A stretch of DNA of 64,000 bases from the NCBI GenBank assembly GCA_003542575.1, contig DPKJ01000012.1, positions 51,790-115,789 on the forward strand, in the 5' to 3' direction. The notes under the pieces are model-generated. The model had not been told where the DNA came from. It did no database searches and saw only the letters and a program-made list of their open reading frames with translations. The DNA is from Rikenellaceae bacterium (lineage in GTDB: Bacteria > Bacteroidota > Bacteroidia > Bacteroidales > UBA932). The position numbers and the translations under genes are program-made. This document shows positions 21,685-30,468 of the stretch, one piece after another (the first letter of the stretch is position 1; each line of letters opens with the position of its first letter).

Positions 21685-24600
21685 TTAACCAAATCAAAAT
21701 CTTGTCTGTGAGGCAGCTTTGGATTTTTCGCAAAAACTCTGCCTGCCAGATTGAATGCACCTGCGGTATCGGCAAAAATAGTACAACTGTATTTGGCAAT
21801 ACCGTTATTACATTCGGTTAATGTAAATTCAATATCTCTTTTTATCTCAGGACTACCGTGTAATCCATTTTCAGTTACAATAATCTCAACTCCAATGTCT
21901 TCAGGGCTAAGATCCCCTATCGACAAAATAACTTCTGCTTTATGCTCTTCTCCAACCAGTATCTCCCCTTTGGCATTATCAGGTTTTGAATAGCTCAGAA
22001 CTTCTATATGAGGCCACTCTTTTCTTACTTTTTTCTTCCACACAGACATCTCCCTTGCCAATGCAAAATCATCAATAACCATTTCTGAATGCCGCTTCGA
22101 AAGCTTGTTATAGTATTGATCTATGTAGTCCGAAAGCATTCTGTTAGTGGTAAAATTTGAGGCTACCTGTGCTATCGTGTTCTTTATAACCTGAGTCCAT
22201 TCAGCCGGCACTCCCTGATTGTCCCTCTCTTTATAGAACAAAGGTACAATTTCATTCTCTAAAATATTGTAAATGGATGCTGCATCATATTCGTTTTGGA
22301 AGTCAGTATTTTCGTATGTGTTCTCCATAGGGAGTGCCCAACCTGCACCCTCTTTATACCCCTCTACCCACCATCCGTCAAGCACCGAAAAATGCATAAC
22401 ACCATTCATTGCGGCTTTTTCGCCGCTTGTTCCTGAGGCCTCCAACGGCCTTGTTGGGGTGTTCATCCAGATATCAACCCCTTGTACAAGGTATTTGGCA
22501 AGTGTCATATCGTAACCCGGTATGAACAGAATTTTACCAATAAACTGGGGCATTACCGATACCTCTACTATCCTCTTAATCAGATCCTGACCAGCCTTGT
22601 CAGCCGGATGTGCTTTTCCTGCAAAGAAAAACTGAACAGGGCACTCTCCGTTGTTTACAATTGATTCAAGTTTGGTCAGATTGCTGAACAGAAGATGAGC
22701 CCTTTTATATGTTGCAAATCTCCTTGCAAAACCGATGGTTAGGATATCACTTCTGAGAGCCTCCTGTATCTGGATTATTTGTCTTGGAGTGTAATGGAGT
22801 GTTGCTGAAGGGTTCGAAAGCAATTTCTTTATCTTTCCTACAACTCTCTTTCTCAATTTGTTTCTAATATCCCAGATGGTTTTGTTATCTGCGTTATATA
22901 TGCCTTCAAAACAATTTTTGTTGTAGTGATGGCTGCTAAACTGATCTCCAAAATATTGTTTGTGAAGCTCTTTCCACTCCGGAGCTGTCCAAGTTGGATA
23001 GTGAACACCATTGGTAACATAACCCACGTGAAGTTCCTGTGGTAAATATCCCGGCCACAGGTCAGAAAGAATCTCCCTGCTCACCTTTCCGTGCAGCATG
23101 CTGACTCCGTTAATCTCCTGAGCGAGATTGGCAGCAAGGTTGCTCATTGAAAATTTTTCATCGTGGTTAGACGGATCAATCTTACCCAACGACATTAACA
23201 CCTCCCAGCTAACCTTAAGACGTGACGGGTAATGTGAAATATAACCTCTGAGAAGATCTTCATAAAATGAATCGTGCCCTGCAGGAACAGGAGTGTGAGT
23301 AGTGTAGAGTGTCGATGCCCTGACTACCTCCATTGCCTCAGCAAACGTGAGATTCTTTTCGGTTACAAATTCTCTTAACCTTTCTAAGCCGGCAAAGGCA
23401 GCATGCCCCTCGTTGAGGTGATATACATCTGCTTTTTTGTCCAGAACCCTTAATGCCCTCATTCCTCCGATTCCAAGAAGCAGCTCCTGTTTGAGTCTGT
23501 TTTCCCAGTCTCCACCGTAGAGATGGTGAGTAACAGCTCTGTCTTCCGGAGTATTAGCTTCAAAATCAGTATCAAGAAGTATAAGCTCTGTCCTTCCAAC
23601 ATCTGCGCGCCACAGCCTGGCCGACAGAGTACGACCGGGAAGTGCCACCCCGATTGTAATCCATTCTCCGTTTATATCTCTAACCGGAGTGACAGGAAGT
23701 TTTGAAAAGTCCTGAGGCTCATAACTGGCTATCTGGTCTCCAAAAGCTGATAGCTTTTGTGTAAAGTAACCATATCTGTACAGCAGACCTACGGCAGTCA
23801 TTGGAACCATCATGTCGCTGGCCTCCTTCAGGTAGTCTCCTGCAAGTACGCCAAGGCCTCCTGAGTATATTTTTAACGATTTATCAAGCCCGAACTCCAT
23901 GCTGAAATAGGCAATCTTTGCACCTTGCTCTCTCCCCTTTCCCGAAATATATTCGTTAAACTCGTTATATACACTGTCCAGTTTCTCCAAAAATTTAGAA
24001 TTTTGTTCAAGCTCTGAGTATCTGCGAAGAGATATTCGCTCAAGCATTAAAATGGGATTCCCATCAGATTCTTTCCATATCTCTTTATCGACCATTTCAA
24101 ATAACTCTACAGCATTCTGGTTCCAGCACCACCATAGGTTTCTTGAGATTGTTTCCAGATTTACAAGTCTTTGAGGTACCCTTTTATCAATTAGTATTCT
24201 GCTCCACTGTGGTTTATTTGACACATCTCTTTTGAAACTAATATGCTCTTTGTGATCCTGACTAACAGGAAAAACTCCCTTTCTAAGTATAACCCTTTCA
24301 ATTGCAAGTGAATATGCCTCTTTGTAGAACTTAATTTGATTATCCCAAAGCGCAATTTTTGCTATCTCTTTACACTTTAATCTTCGGGCAAGCGACTCCT
24401 CTTTTGAGTGTCCGGTAACAGTTAGCATCCTCTTGAATACCATTTCGGTAACATAATCGTAATTAATGTCATCTCTGTAAATTATCTCAATTGCATCTCC
24501 ATAATCTGCAGAGTGCTCTTTTACCCAAAGTCCAAAGCCGGCAAGTGTTGTTGTAATGGTTTGAACTCCAAAGGCGAGGCTTTCCAAAGGTGTATAACCC

Positions 24601-25907
24601 CAAGGTTCATAGTATGAAGGAAATACGGTGAGATCTAACCCGCATAGAAGCTGATAGTATGTCAGTCCGAAAATGCCATCGTCACCGTTAAGGTAAGATG
24701 GTACAAAGAGAACCTTAACTTTATCGCTTTTTTTATTTAAAAGGAAAAGCTCCTTGATTTTCTTAAGAACAGGGTCGTTATCCGGCTCGTACAGCATATG
24801 TGTCGTTTGAGTCGTATATTCTCCTGTTGTTGAATTCTGAATAAGGTTTTTATCCGGGCCATTGTGCCATGCAGGTACAAAAATCCATGCCAATACCTCT
24901 TTTTCAAGATCTTTAATGCTGTTTAGTTTGGCAATAGCGTCAAGATAAATGTCAATCCCTTTATTTTTATATTCGTACCTCCCGCTAATACCAATCATTA
25001 TTGCGTTTTGATCAATTTCCTGACCGGTCATCAAAGAGGCCACTTCGTTAAGTCTCTTTCTGGCTGTCTTTGCGCAAATCTTAAACTCGCCCTCCTTTGG
25101 AGTAAATGTGTTTTCAAATCCGTTCGGAGTTACCACATCTACCGCTTTGCCCAAAAAATGTTTGCACTCCTTTGCAGTAATGTCCGAAACGGTTGTAAAT
25201 ACATCTGCCTCATGTGCAGAGGCCCTCTCCAGTGTGTGTTTTGATATAATGTTGAACTCACGTGCCTTCTCTTCAGGAGAATAATCTGTCATCCTGTCGT
25301 AAAGAGGCAGGTTATTGCCTGCAACTGATCTGCCTGTAACTGTGGCGTGTGTTGTAAATACTGTTGCAACCGGCAATTTTGTCGACTTCAGATATAAAAT
25401 ACCGGCTCCTGTCATCCACTCGTGAAATTGAGCTACTACTTTATGATGTGGCGCAAGATTAAATTTAACAAAGCTCTCTATAACCTTACCGGTGGCGTAA
25501 CCAAATAGTGCGCTTTCGGTATAGTCCCATTGGCCGGAAAGAGAATCCACACCATTGCTCTCCCAGAATTTGGCAAATATTTCGTCTTTTGAAGGAATAT
25601 ATTGGCTGAAATCTACCAGTATTACAACGGGAGCACCGGCAACATTCCATCTGCCAATCCTGACTCTGAGACCATCCTGCGATGCTTTGACTCTCCACGC
25701 TCTCAGAAGTTGACTGTCCTCTGTAAATTCAGGATTTTGCTGAGTCTCTCTCCATACATCAGGTCCGATTAGTATGTGGTTTTTATACTCTTTTGAAAGA
25801 TTTAATGCTTTTGTTGCAATAACCGTATGTATCCCACCTACTTTATTACACACTTCCCAACTTACCTCAAACAGATAATCCGGTGATACAAAACTAGTTT
25901 CTGACAT
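21675..25907 (-). CDS. glgP: Glycogen synthase (GT3-like)-alpha-glucan phosphorylase (GT35) fusion
   Basis: A 1410-residue two-enzyme protein. Residues about 1-550 form a GT-B synthase of the GT3 (eukaryotic GYS-like) type, with VSWEVCNKVGGIHTVI at the N-terminus and YEPWGYTPLESLAFGV in the acceptor-side domain. Residues about 580-1410 are an alpha-glucan phosphorylase: NLWWCWNQ, YFSMEFGLDKSLKIYSGGLG, YHLNEGHAAF, VTNGVHYPTW and the pyridoxal-phosphate lysine (about 1164) in GTSGEKAAMNG. One polypeptide therefore carries putative elongating and phosphorolytic activities on the same polymer. Such fusions occur in Bacteroidetes. It ends the glycogen gene run and overlaps ribF. Confidence 0.93.
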   Translation of the reverse strand: MSETSFVSPDYLFEVSWEVCNKVGGIHTVIATKALNLSKEYKNHILIGPDVWRETQQNPEFTEDSQLLRAWRVKASQDGLRVRIGRWNVAGAPVVILVDFSQYIPSKDEIFAKFWESNGVDSLSGQWDYTESALFGYATGKVIESFVKFNLAPHHKVVAQFHEWMTGAGILYLKSTKLPVATVFTTHATVTGRSVAGNNLPLYDRMTDYSPEEKAREFNIISKHTLERASAHEADVFTTVSDITAKECKHFLGKAVDVVTPNGFENTFTPKEGEFKICAKTARKRLNEVASLMTGQEIDQNAIMIGISGRYEYKNKGIDIYLDAIAKLNSIKDLEKEVLAWIFVPAWHNGPDKNLIQNSTTGEYTTQTTHMLYEPDNDPVLKKIKELFLLNKKSDKVKVLFVPSYLNGDDGIFGLTYYQLLCGLDLTVFPSYYEPWGYTPLESLAFGVQTITTTLAGFGLWVKEHSADYGDAIEIIYRDDINYDYVTEMVFKRMLTVTGHSKEESLARRLKCKEIAKIALWDNQIKFYKEAYSLAIERVILRKGVFPVSQDHKEHISFKRDVSNKPQWSRILIDKRVPQRLVNLETISRNLWWCWNQNAVELFEMVDKEIWKESDGNPILMLERISLRRYSELEQNSKFLEKLDSVYNEFNEYISGKGREQGAKIAYFSMEFGLDKSLKIYSGGLGVLAGDYLKEASDMMVPMTAVGLLYRYGYFTQKLSAFGDQIASYEPQDFSKLPVTPVRDINGEWITIGVALPGRTLSARLWRADVGRTELILLDTDFEANTPEDRAVTHHLYGGDWENRLKQELLLGIGGMRALRVLDKKADVYHLNEGHAAFAGLERLREFVTEKNLTFAEAMEVVRASTLYTTHTPVPAGHDSFYEDLLRGYISHYPSRLKVSWEVLMSLGKIDPSNHDEKFSMSNLAANLAQEINGVSMLHGKVSREILSDLWPGYLPQELHVGYVTNGVHYPTWTAPEWKELHKQYFGDQFSSHHYNKNCFEGIYNADNKTIWDIRNKLRKRVVGKIKKLLSNPSATLHYTPRQIIQIQEALRSDILTIGFARRFATYKRAHLLFSNLTKLESIVNNGECPVQFFFAGKAHPADKAGQDLIKRIVEVSVMPQFIGKILFIPGYDMTLAKYLVQGVDIWMNTPTRPLEASGTSGEKAAMNGVMHFSVLDGWWVEGYKEGAGWALPMENTYENTDFQNEYDAASIYNILENEIVPLFYKERDNQGVPAEWTQVIKNTIAQVASNFTTNRMLSDYIDQYYNKLSKRHSEMVIDDFALAREMSVWKKKVRKEWPHIEVLSYSKPDNAKGEILVGEEHKAEVILSIGDLSPEDIGVEIIVTENGLHGSPEIKRDIEFTLTECNNGIAKYSCTIFADTAGAFNLAGRVFAKNPKLPHRQDFDLVKWL

Positions 25908-25916
25908 TTTAAATAT

Positions 25917-27191
25917 TTATGGTTTTACTTTTTTTACTATTTTCTTTTTTACAGGGCTTTTTTCTTCTGCAATAATTGTTCCACCTGACTGACCGGTAAT
26001 TTTTACAGATCTGTCACACCTAAGCAGAAAATCGCTGACTACATTCATATAGTTGATAAATGCTTCGTATGGGGTCTCATATGGATTAAAATACTTATGT
26101 ACCGCACCGTCAGAGAAAAATTTGGTGCACATATAGTAGAAGTGATCACTCTCCTGAAGTTTTCTGAAGTCAGAGAGCAAAGCTGTATCACCTGAATTTT
26201 TAACCTTTGACTCTGCTGAATATAATTTTGCAAAAGCCTCGTTCTGAAGCTCATTGCCTATCCATGCGCTTGTGTCCCTCTCTTCGTCTGCCCACGATAT
26301 TGGGAATGGGACATGAAGTGGTGCAACAGGCTGATGTTTTTTACATATTTCAGAAGGGGTATCAAACTGTATCGTTTTATATTTCATTATCTCACCGGGT
26401 AAATGCTTCAGGAAGTCAAAAATGCCGGTTGAAACATTCTGGTGCTCCCCAAAGGTTTCATAATCCATGAAGATATTAACGATATCGTCTTTTTCAAGTG
26501 CTTTTGCCAGCCAGCCTGCGTATTTGTCAGCAGTAAGAGGCCAGTTTGTCCAGTTTTGATTTGAAAAACGAAATGCAATATCATCACTTAAGTTAAAATT
26601 TTTAAGTAATAGTTTAAGTCTTGGATTTAGTGCATTTGTGTAGAGAAAGTTGGGGCTTTTCCAGCCCAAAACATGTTTTGCCCCCTCTGTGAGCATTGCG
26701 GAATAACCCATATCTGCCACAGTAGCTCCTATTTTGTCGGAGTATATAAGCTCTGTATTTCTAAATACAGTGGGTTTTACTCCAAAAAGAGTAAATATTT
26801 TTTGATCATGCAATTTTACCTGCTCTTTAAACTCATCTTCTGAAATTAGTGATGAAAGTGAATGGGAATAGGTCTCTGCAAGAAATTCAACACATCCGGT
26901 ATTGGCAAGTTCTTTAAAGCTATCAATCACCTCAGGTGCAAATTTTTCAAACTGGTCAATAACTGATCCTGTCAGTGAATAGGTCACCCTGAATTTACCC
27001 TTGTTTTTTACAATCAGTTCATGAATAAGCCTGTTGGCAGGGAGGTAGCACCTCTCAGCAACTCTCCGAAGAATTGTTTTGTTGGCAAAGTCGTCAAAAT
27101 AGTATGAACTTTTACCTATGTCAAAGAAGCGGTATAATCTGAGCCGGTGTGGCTGATGTACCTGAAAATAAAGGCATATCGTTTTATCCAT
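25917..27191 (-). CDS. Glycoside hydrolase family 57 (amylase or glucanotransferase type)
   Basis: A 424-residue GH57 protein. Conserved region 1 is FQVHQPHRLRLYRFF at the N-terminus, region 3 includes EFLAETYSHSL (about 120), and region 4 is FMDYETFGEHQ (about 240) with the catalytic Asp. There is no signal peptide, so it is cytoplasmic and acts on the storage polysaccharide rather than on food starch. The family includes alpha-amylases, 4-alpha-glucanotransferases and branching enzymes, so the exact reaction is open. The C-terminus ends in a Lys-rich tail. Gaps of 5 and 9 bp link it to its neighbours. Confidence 0.92.
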   Translation of the reverse strand: MDKTICLYFQVHQPHRLRLYRFFDIGKSSYYFDDFANKTILRRVAERCYLPANRLIHELIVKNKGKFRVTYSLTGSVIDQFEKFAPEVIDSFKELANTGCVEFLAETYSHSLSSLISEDEFKEQVKLHDQKIFTLFGVKPTVFRNTELIYSDKIGATVADMGYSAMLTEGAKHVLGWKSPNFLYTNALNPRLKLLLKNFNLSDDIAFRFSNQNWTNWPLTADKYAGWLAKALEKDDIVNIFMDYETFGEHQNVSTGIFDFLKHLPGEIMKYKTIQFDTPSEICKKHQPVAPLHVPFPISWADEERDTSAWIGNELQNEAFAKLYSAESKVKNSGDTALLSDFRKLQESDHFYYMCTKFFSDGAVHKYFNPYETPYEAFINYMNVVSDFLLRCDRSVKITGQSGGTIIAEEKSPVKKKIVKKVKP

Positions 27192-27196
27192 AAATG

Positions 27197-28489
27197 TTAT
27201 TTTTTCTTGTTTTTAAGCAGACGGGAGTATATCTCTTTTACGCTATAGGCGGCTCCATCCCATTTTAGAGAATTAACCTCCTCAAGCCCGTTTTGTACAG
27301 CCATTTTTGATAGTGCCGGGTATGACAGTAGCCCGTATATTGAATCTGCCATTGCGTCTATGTCCCAGAAGTCAACTTTAATTGCGTGTTTAAGCACCTC
27401 TGCTACACCACTTTGTTTTGAAATAATTACAGGTACATTTGACCTCATTGCCTCAAGAGGTGAGATGCCAAATGGTTCAGAAACAGAGGGCATCACATAA
27501 ACATCTGAATATGCAAACATCTCTTTTACCTCTGCTCCCTTTAAAAAACCGGTAAAATGGAATCTGTCTGCAATTCTGAGCTTTGCAACGTGTCTGATGC
27601 ATCTGTTAAGCAGATCGCCATTGCCTGCCATCACAAATCTTACATCGGGATAGTTTTTAATCACCTTCTTTGCTGCCTCGATAAAGTATTCGGGGCCCTT
27701 TTGATAAGTTATTCTTCCTAAAAATGTTACAATTTTTTCGGGTACTCCCCTATCAACCTGAACATTTTGAAAGCCTTGAAAATCAACTGCATTATGTACA
27801 GTAACTACCTTTTCGGGATTGATACCGTATTTGTTTATCACAATATTTCTGGTTAGATGGCTTACAGCAATAACCACATCAGCCTCTCTCATTCCAATGC
27901 GCTCAATATCATAAACTTCTGTATTGATATTTTGACCGCTTCTATCAAATTCTGTAGCGTGCATATGCACTACAAGTGGTTTGCCGCTTATTCTTTTGGC
28001 GGCAATTCCAGCCAGGTATGTAAGCCAGTCATGCGCATGAATGATATCAAAATCGTGTCTCATTGCAATCTCTCCGGCTACGAGTGCATATCTTGCCACC
28101 TCCTCCATAAGGTTGGTCCCGTACTTACCGGAAAATTTATATTTTTTACCAATTCCCAGCTTGAAATCCTCAATCTGTCCCTCCTGAAGGTGCGTCATCA
28201 TCTCAGTGAACTCCTTGGGGTCTACGTAAGGAATCATATTGGAGCCGATTCTGATAAACTGAACCTTTTCCAGAAAATCCTTAACATCGCGGCAACGTTC
28301 AGAAACCTCAATGTCACTTGCGTCAATAATTTTCACAGAAGTTTGATCTTCGTCTCCTGTTGCGGAAGGCATAACAAAAAGCACCTCTACATCATTATTG
28401 ACCAGACCTTTGGTAAGGCCGTAACATGCAGTTCCAAGCCCTCCGGATATGTGTGGTGGGAATTCCCAGCCGAACATTAATACCTTCAT
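27197..28489 (-). CDS. Glycosyltransferase family 4, glycogen synthase-like
   Basis: A 430-residue GT-B glycosyltransferase. The N-terminal domain begins with MFGWEFPPHISGGLGTACYG and contains HAHDWLTYLAG. The C-terminal donor-binding domain has GRITYQKGPEYFIEAAK and the GT4 signature SEPFGISPLEAM (about 340-351) with its two glutamates. It most likely elongates or primes alpha-glucan, given its position between the debranching and GH57 genes. With the GT3-like domain of the fusion protein it gives the operon two candidate synthases. Confidence 0.92.
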   Translation of the reverse strand: MKVLMFGWEFPPHISGGLGTACYGLTKGLVNNDVEVLFVMPSATGDEDQTSVKIIDASDIEVSERCRDVKDFLEKVQFIRIGSNMIPYVDPKEFTEMMTHLQEGQIEDFKLGIGKKYKFSGKYGTNLMEEVARYALVAGEIAMRHDFDIIHAHDWLTYLAGIAAKRISGKPLVVHMHATEFDRSGQNINTEVYDIERIGMREADVVIAVSHLTRNIVINKYGINPEKVVTVHNAVDFQGFQNVQVDRGVPEKIVTFLGRITYQKGPEYFIEAAKKVIKNYPDVRFVMAGNGDLLNRCIRHVAKLRIADRFHFTGFLKGAEVKEMFAYSDVYVMPSVSEPFGISPLEAMRSNVPVIISKQSGVAEVLKHAIKVDFWDIDAMADSIYGLLSYPALSKMAVQNGLEEVNSLKWDGAAYSVKEIYSRLLKNKKK

Positions 28490-28496
28490 ATCCAGA

Positions 28497-30416
28497 CTAA
28501 TTTATTTTGTTAATTAAACTCATTGACCTTAGCAGCGCTGCAACAGATCCTGAATAGGATGTACAGCCGTGTGGTTGGTGAGGAGGGTCTCCGTCAAATA
28601 CCTCTGATACGGAACCAATGCAATGAAGAGTAATCTCCTCCTCAAACGCCTGAACCAGCTCTTTGGCAACAGGTACAAAGCTCTCTCCGTAAAGTTTTAA
28701 CATTGCCTCAATGTAAAAACAGAGAAGCCATACTCTGGCAGTGCCCTGATGGTATGCAAGGTTTCTGCTGAGCTCGTCTCCATCGTATTCTCCTTTATAC
28801 AGAGGATTTTTTGGAGAGAGAGTCCTGATACCTCGTGTAGTAAGAAGCTCGCTCTTAATGGATTTTAGGATTTTCGCCTTTGTCTCATCGTCTATCGGTG
28901 AATACATGAGTGCACAAGAGAGCAATTGATTTGGTCTCATGAAATTGTTTTGCCCCTCAGGCCCCACATAGTCTGCAAGATGATCTTTCCCTTCAATCTT
29001 AAATGCTCTGATAAAATTTCTCTCTATCATTGACAGTACAGGCTTCCACTCTTTTGAAAAATCTTTGTCTTTTGCAGCTTCTGATATCTCACACGCATAC
29101 GAAATAGCATTGTACCACAATGCGTTAACCTCTACCTGGTAGCCCGATCGTTCGGTAATTGGTTCTCCATAAGCATAAGCATCCATCCACGTAAGAGCGG
29201 TTCCTTTCAGCTCGCCCCAGAGGAGTCCGTTGTCATGCATTCTTATATATTCCTTTGTCCCCTCTCTGTATGAATTCAGAATGGACTTTAAGAGCCCTTT
29301 GTGAAGCTTCCAGATTATGGCTTTATCTCCTGTAAAGATTGAGTATTGCTGAAGAGTCCAGAAAAACCAAAGTGGTACGTCTGTCATTACAGTTTTCCCG
29401 GTAAAGGTCGCGTGATTGTTACTGATTAATGAGTCAATCACTTTGTTGAATGTTATAACTCCGTCTTTTGAATTTAGAGTAAGTCCGGGAAGAGAGATTA
29501 GTGTCTCTCTTAAGTTTCTGTCAAGCCATGGGTAGCCTGCATATATACATGTATCCTTTCCTCTTTGTGTAATAAATTGTTTAGCAGAGATTTTAAGGCA
29601 GTTTTCAAAACTGTCGCGATGTTCTTTTGCTTCAATGATTTTTTTGAATTTTTCAGAAAAGCGGGCAGGATTTTCCTCCTTTACCGATGCAGAGAAAATG
29701 ATTGTTTCTCCTTTTCTGAAAGGCATTTCAAAGTATCCGGGAACAAAGAGGTCCTCTTTGGATTCGTAGGCTCTCCTGCTCTCCTCTTTGTATTCAATAT
29801 TGTAGTACCAGTCAGGATTGGAAATGAACTCACTCTTTACATTCAGCTGCAGGTTAAGATTCGGGAAACCATCGTAGAGGCAGAATCCTCTCCCTTTGGA
29901 AATTTCGGTATATCTTGTGTTTGCATTAATATTTGCTTTTGAGAGCACATGAATATGCCTGAAGGCTAAAAATGGTTTTAGTCTGAGGATGGTAGGTGAA
30001 TGTGCTTCGAGCAAGGTGTATTTAATAAAGACCTGATCTTCTCTGTCTCCAAACATTAAAACTTTTCTCACGACCATTCCCCCTACAGCATAGGTAATTG
30101 CCACAACCTTATCTACCTCTGCGTTTATGATATATTTATGGCCCCTAGGTTCATATATTTCACCGTAGCAATGAATTCCCAGATTGAACTCTTTTTGGTG
30201 CTGTATTAGTGTTTCGTCGAGTGACGATAATAATACAAACTTATCTCCGTTGAACTGCTCTATTGGCAGCACAAGAAGACCGTGATACTTTCTGGTATTG
30301 CAGCCCGAAAGCGTTGTGTTAAGATATCCGCCGGCATGGTTAGTTGAGAGAAACTCCCTTTTAAGGGAGTATTCAAGGTTTACCAGCTCACTCTTATTAA
30401 ATTCAAGATAGGCCAT
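28497..30416 (-). CDS. Glycogen debranching enzyme (amylo-alpha-1,6-glucosidase, GH133 type)
   Basis: A 639-residue cytoplasmic protein. The N-terminal GDE_N beta-sandwich (about 1-240) includes FLSTNHAGGYLNTTLSGCNTRKYHGLL. The C-terminal (alpha/alpha)6 barrel (about 280-635) contains YPWLDRNLRETLISLPGL, GLLWGELKGTALTWMDA and the region LAYHQGTARVWLL. It removes alpha-1,6 branches. The next gene follows after 7 bp and the branching enzyme lies 52 bp upstream. Confidence 0.94.
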   Translation of the reverse strand: MAYLEFNKSELVNLEYSLKREFLSTNHAGGYLNTTLSGCNTRKYHGLLVLPIEQFNGDKFVLLSSLDETLIQHQKEFNLGIHCYGEIYEPRGHKYIINAEVDKVVAITYAVGGMVVRKVLMFGDREDQVFIKYTLLEAHSPTILRLKPFLAFRHIHVLSKANINANTRYTEISKGRGFCLYDGFPNLNLQLNVKSEFISNPDWYYNIEYKEESRRAYESKEDLFVPGYFEMPFRKGETIIFSASVKEENPARFSEKFKKIIEAKEHRDSFENCLKISAKQFITQRGKDTCIYAGYPWLDRNLRETLISLPGLTLNSKDGVITFNKVIDSLISNNHATFTGKTVMTDVPLWFFWTLQQYSIFTGDKAIIWKLHKGLLKSILNSYREGTKEYIRMHDNGLLWGELKGTALTWMDAYAYGEPITERSGYQVEVNALWYNAISYACEISEAAKDKDFSKEWKPVLSMIERNFIRAFKIEGKDHLADYVGPEGQNNFMRPNQLLSCALMYSPIDDETKAKILKSIKSELLTTRGIRTLSPKNPLYKGEYDGDELSRNLAYHQGTARVWLLCFYIEAMLKLYGESFVPVAKELVQAFEEEITLHCIGSVSEVFDGDPPHQPHGCTSYSGSVAALLRSMSLINKIN

Positions 30417-30468
30417 ATTCTCTCTGTGTTAATTCATGCAAGTTACAAAAATTTATGTTAAGATTTGA

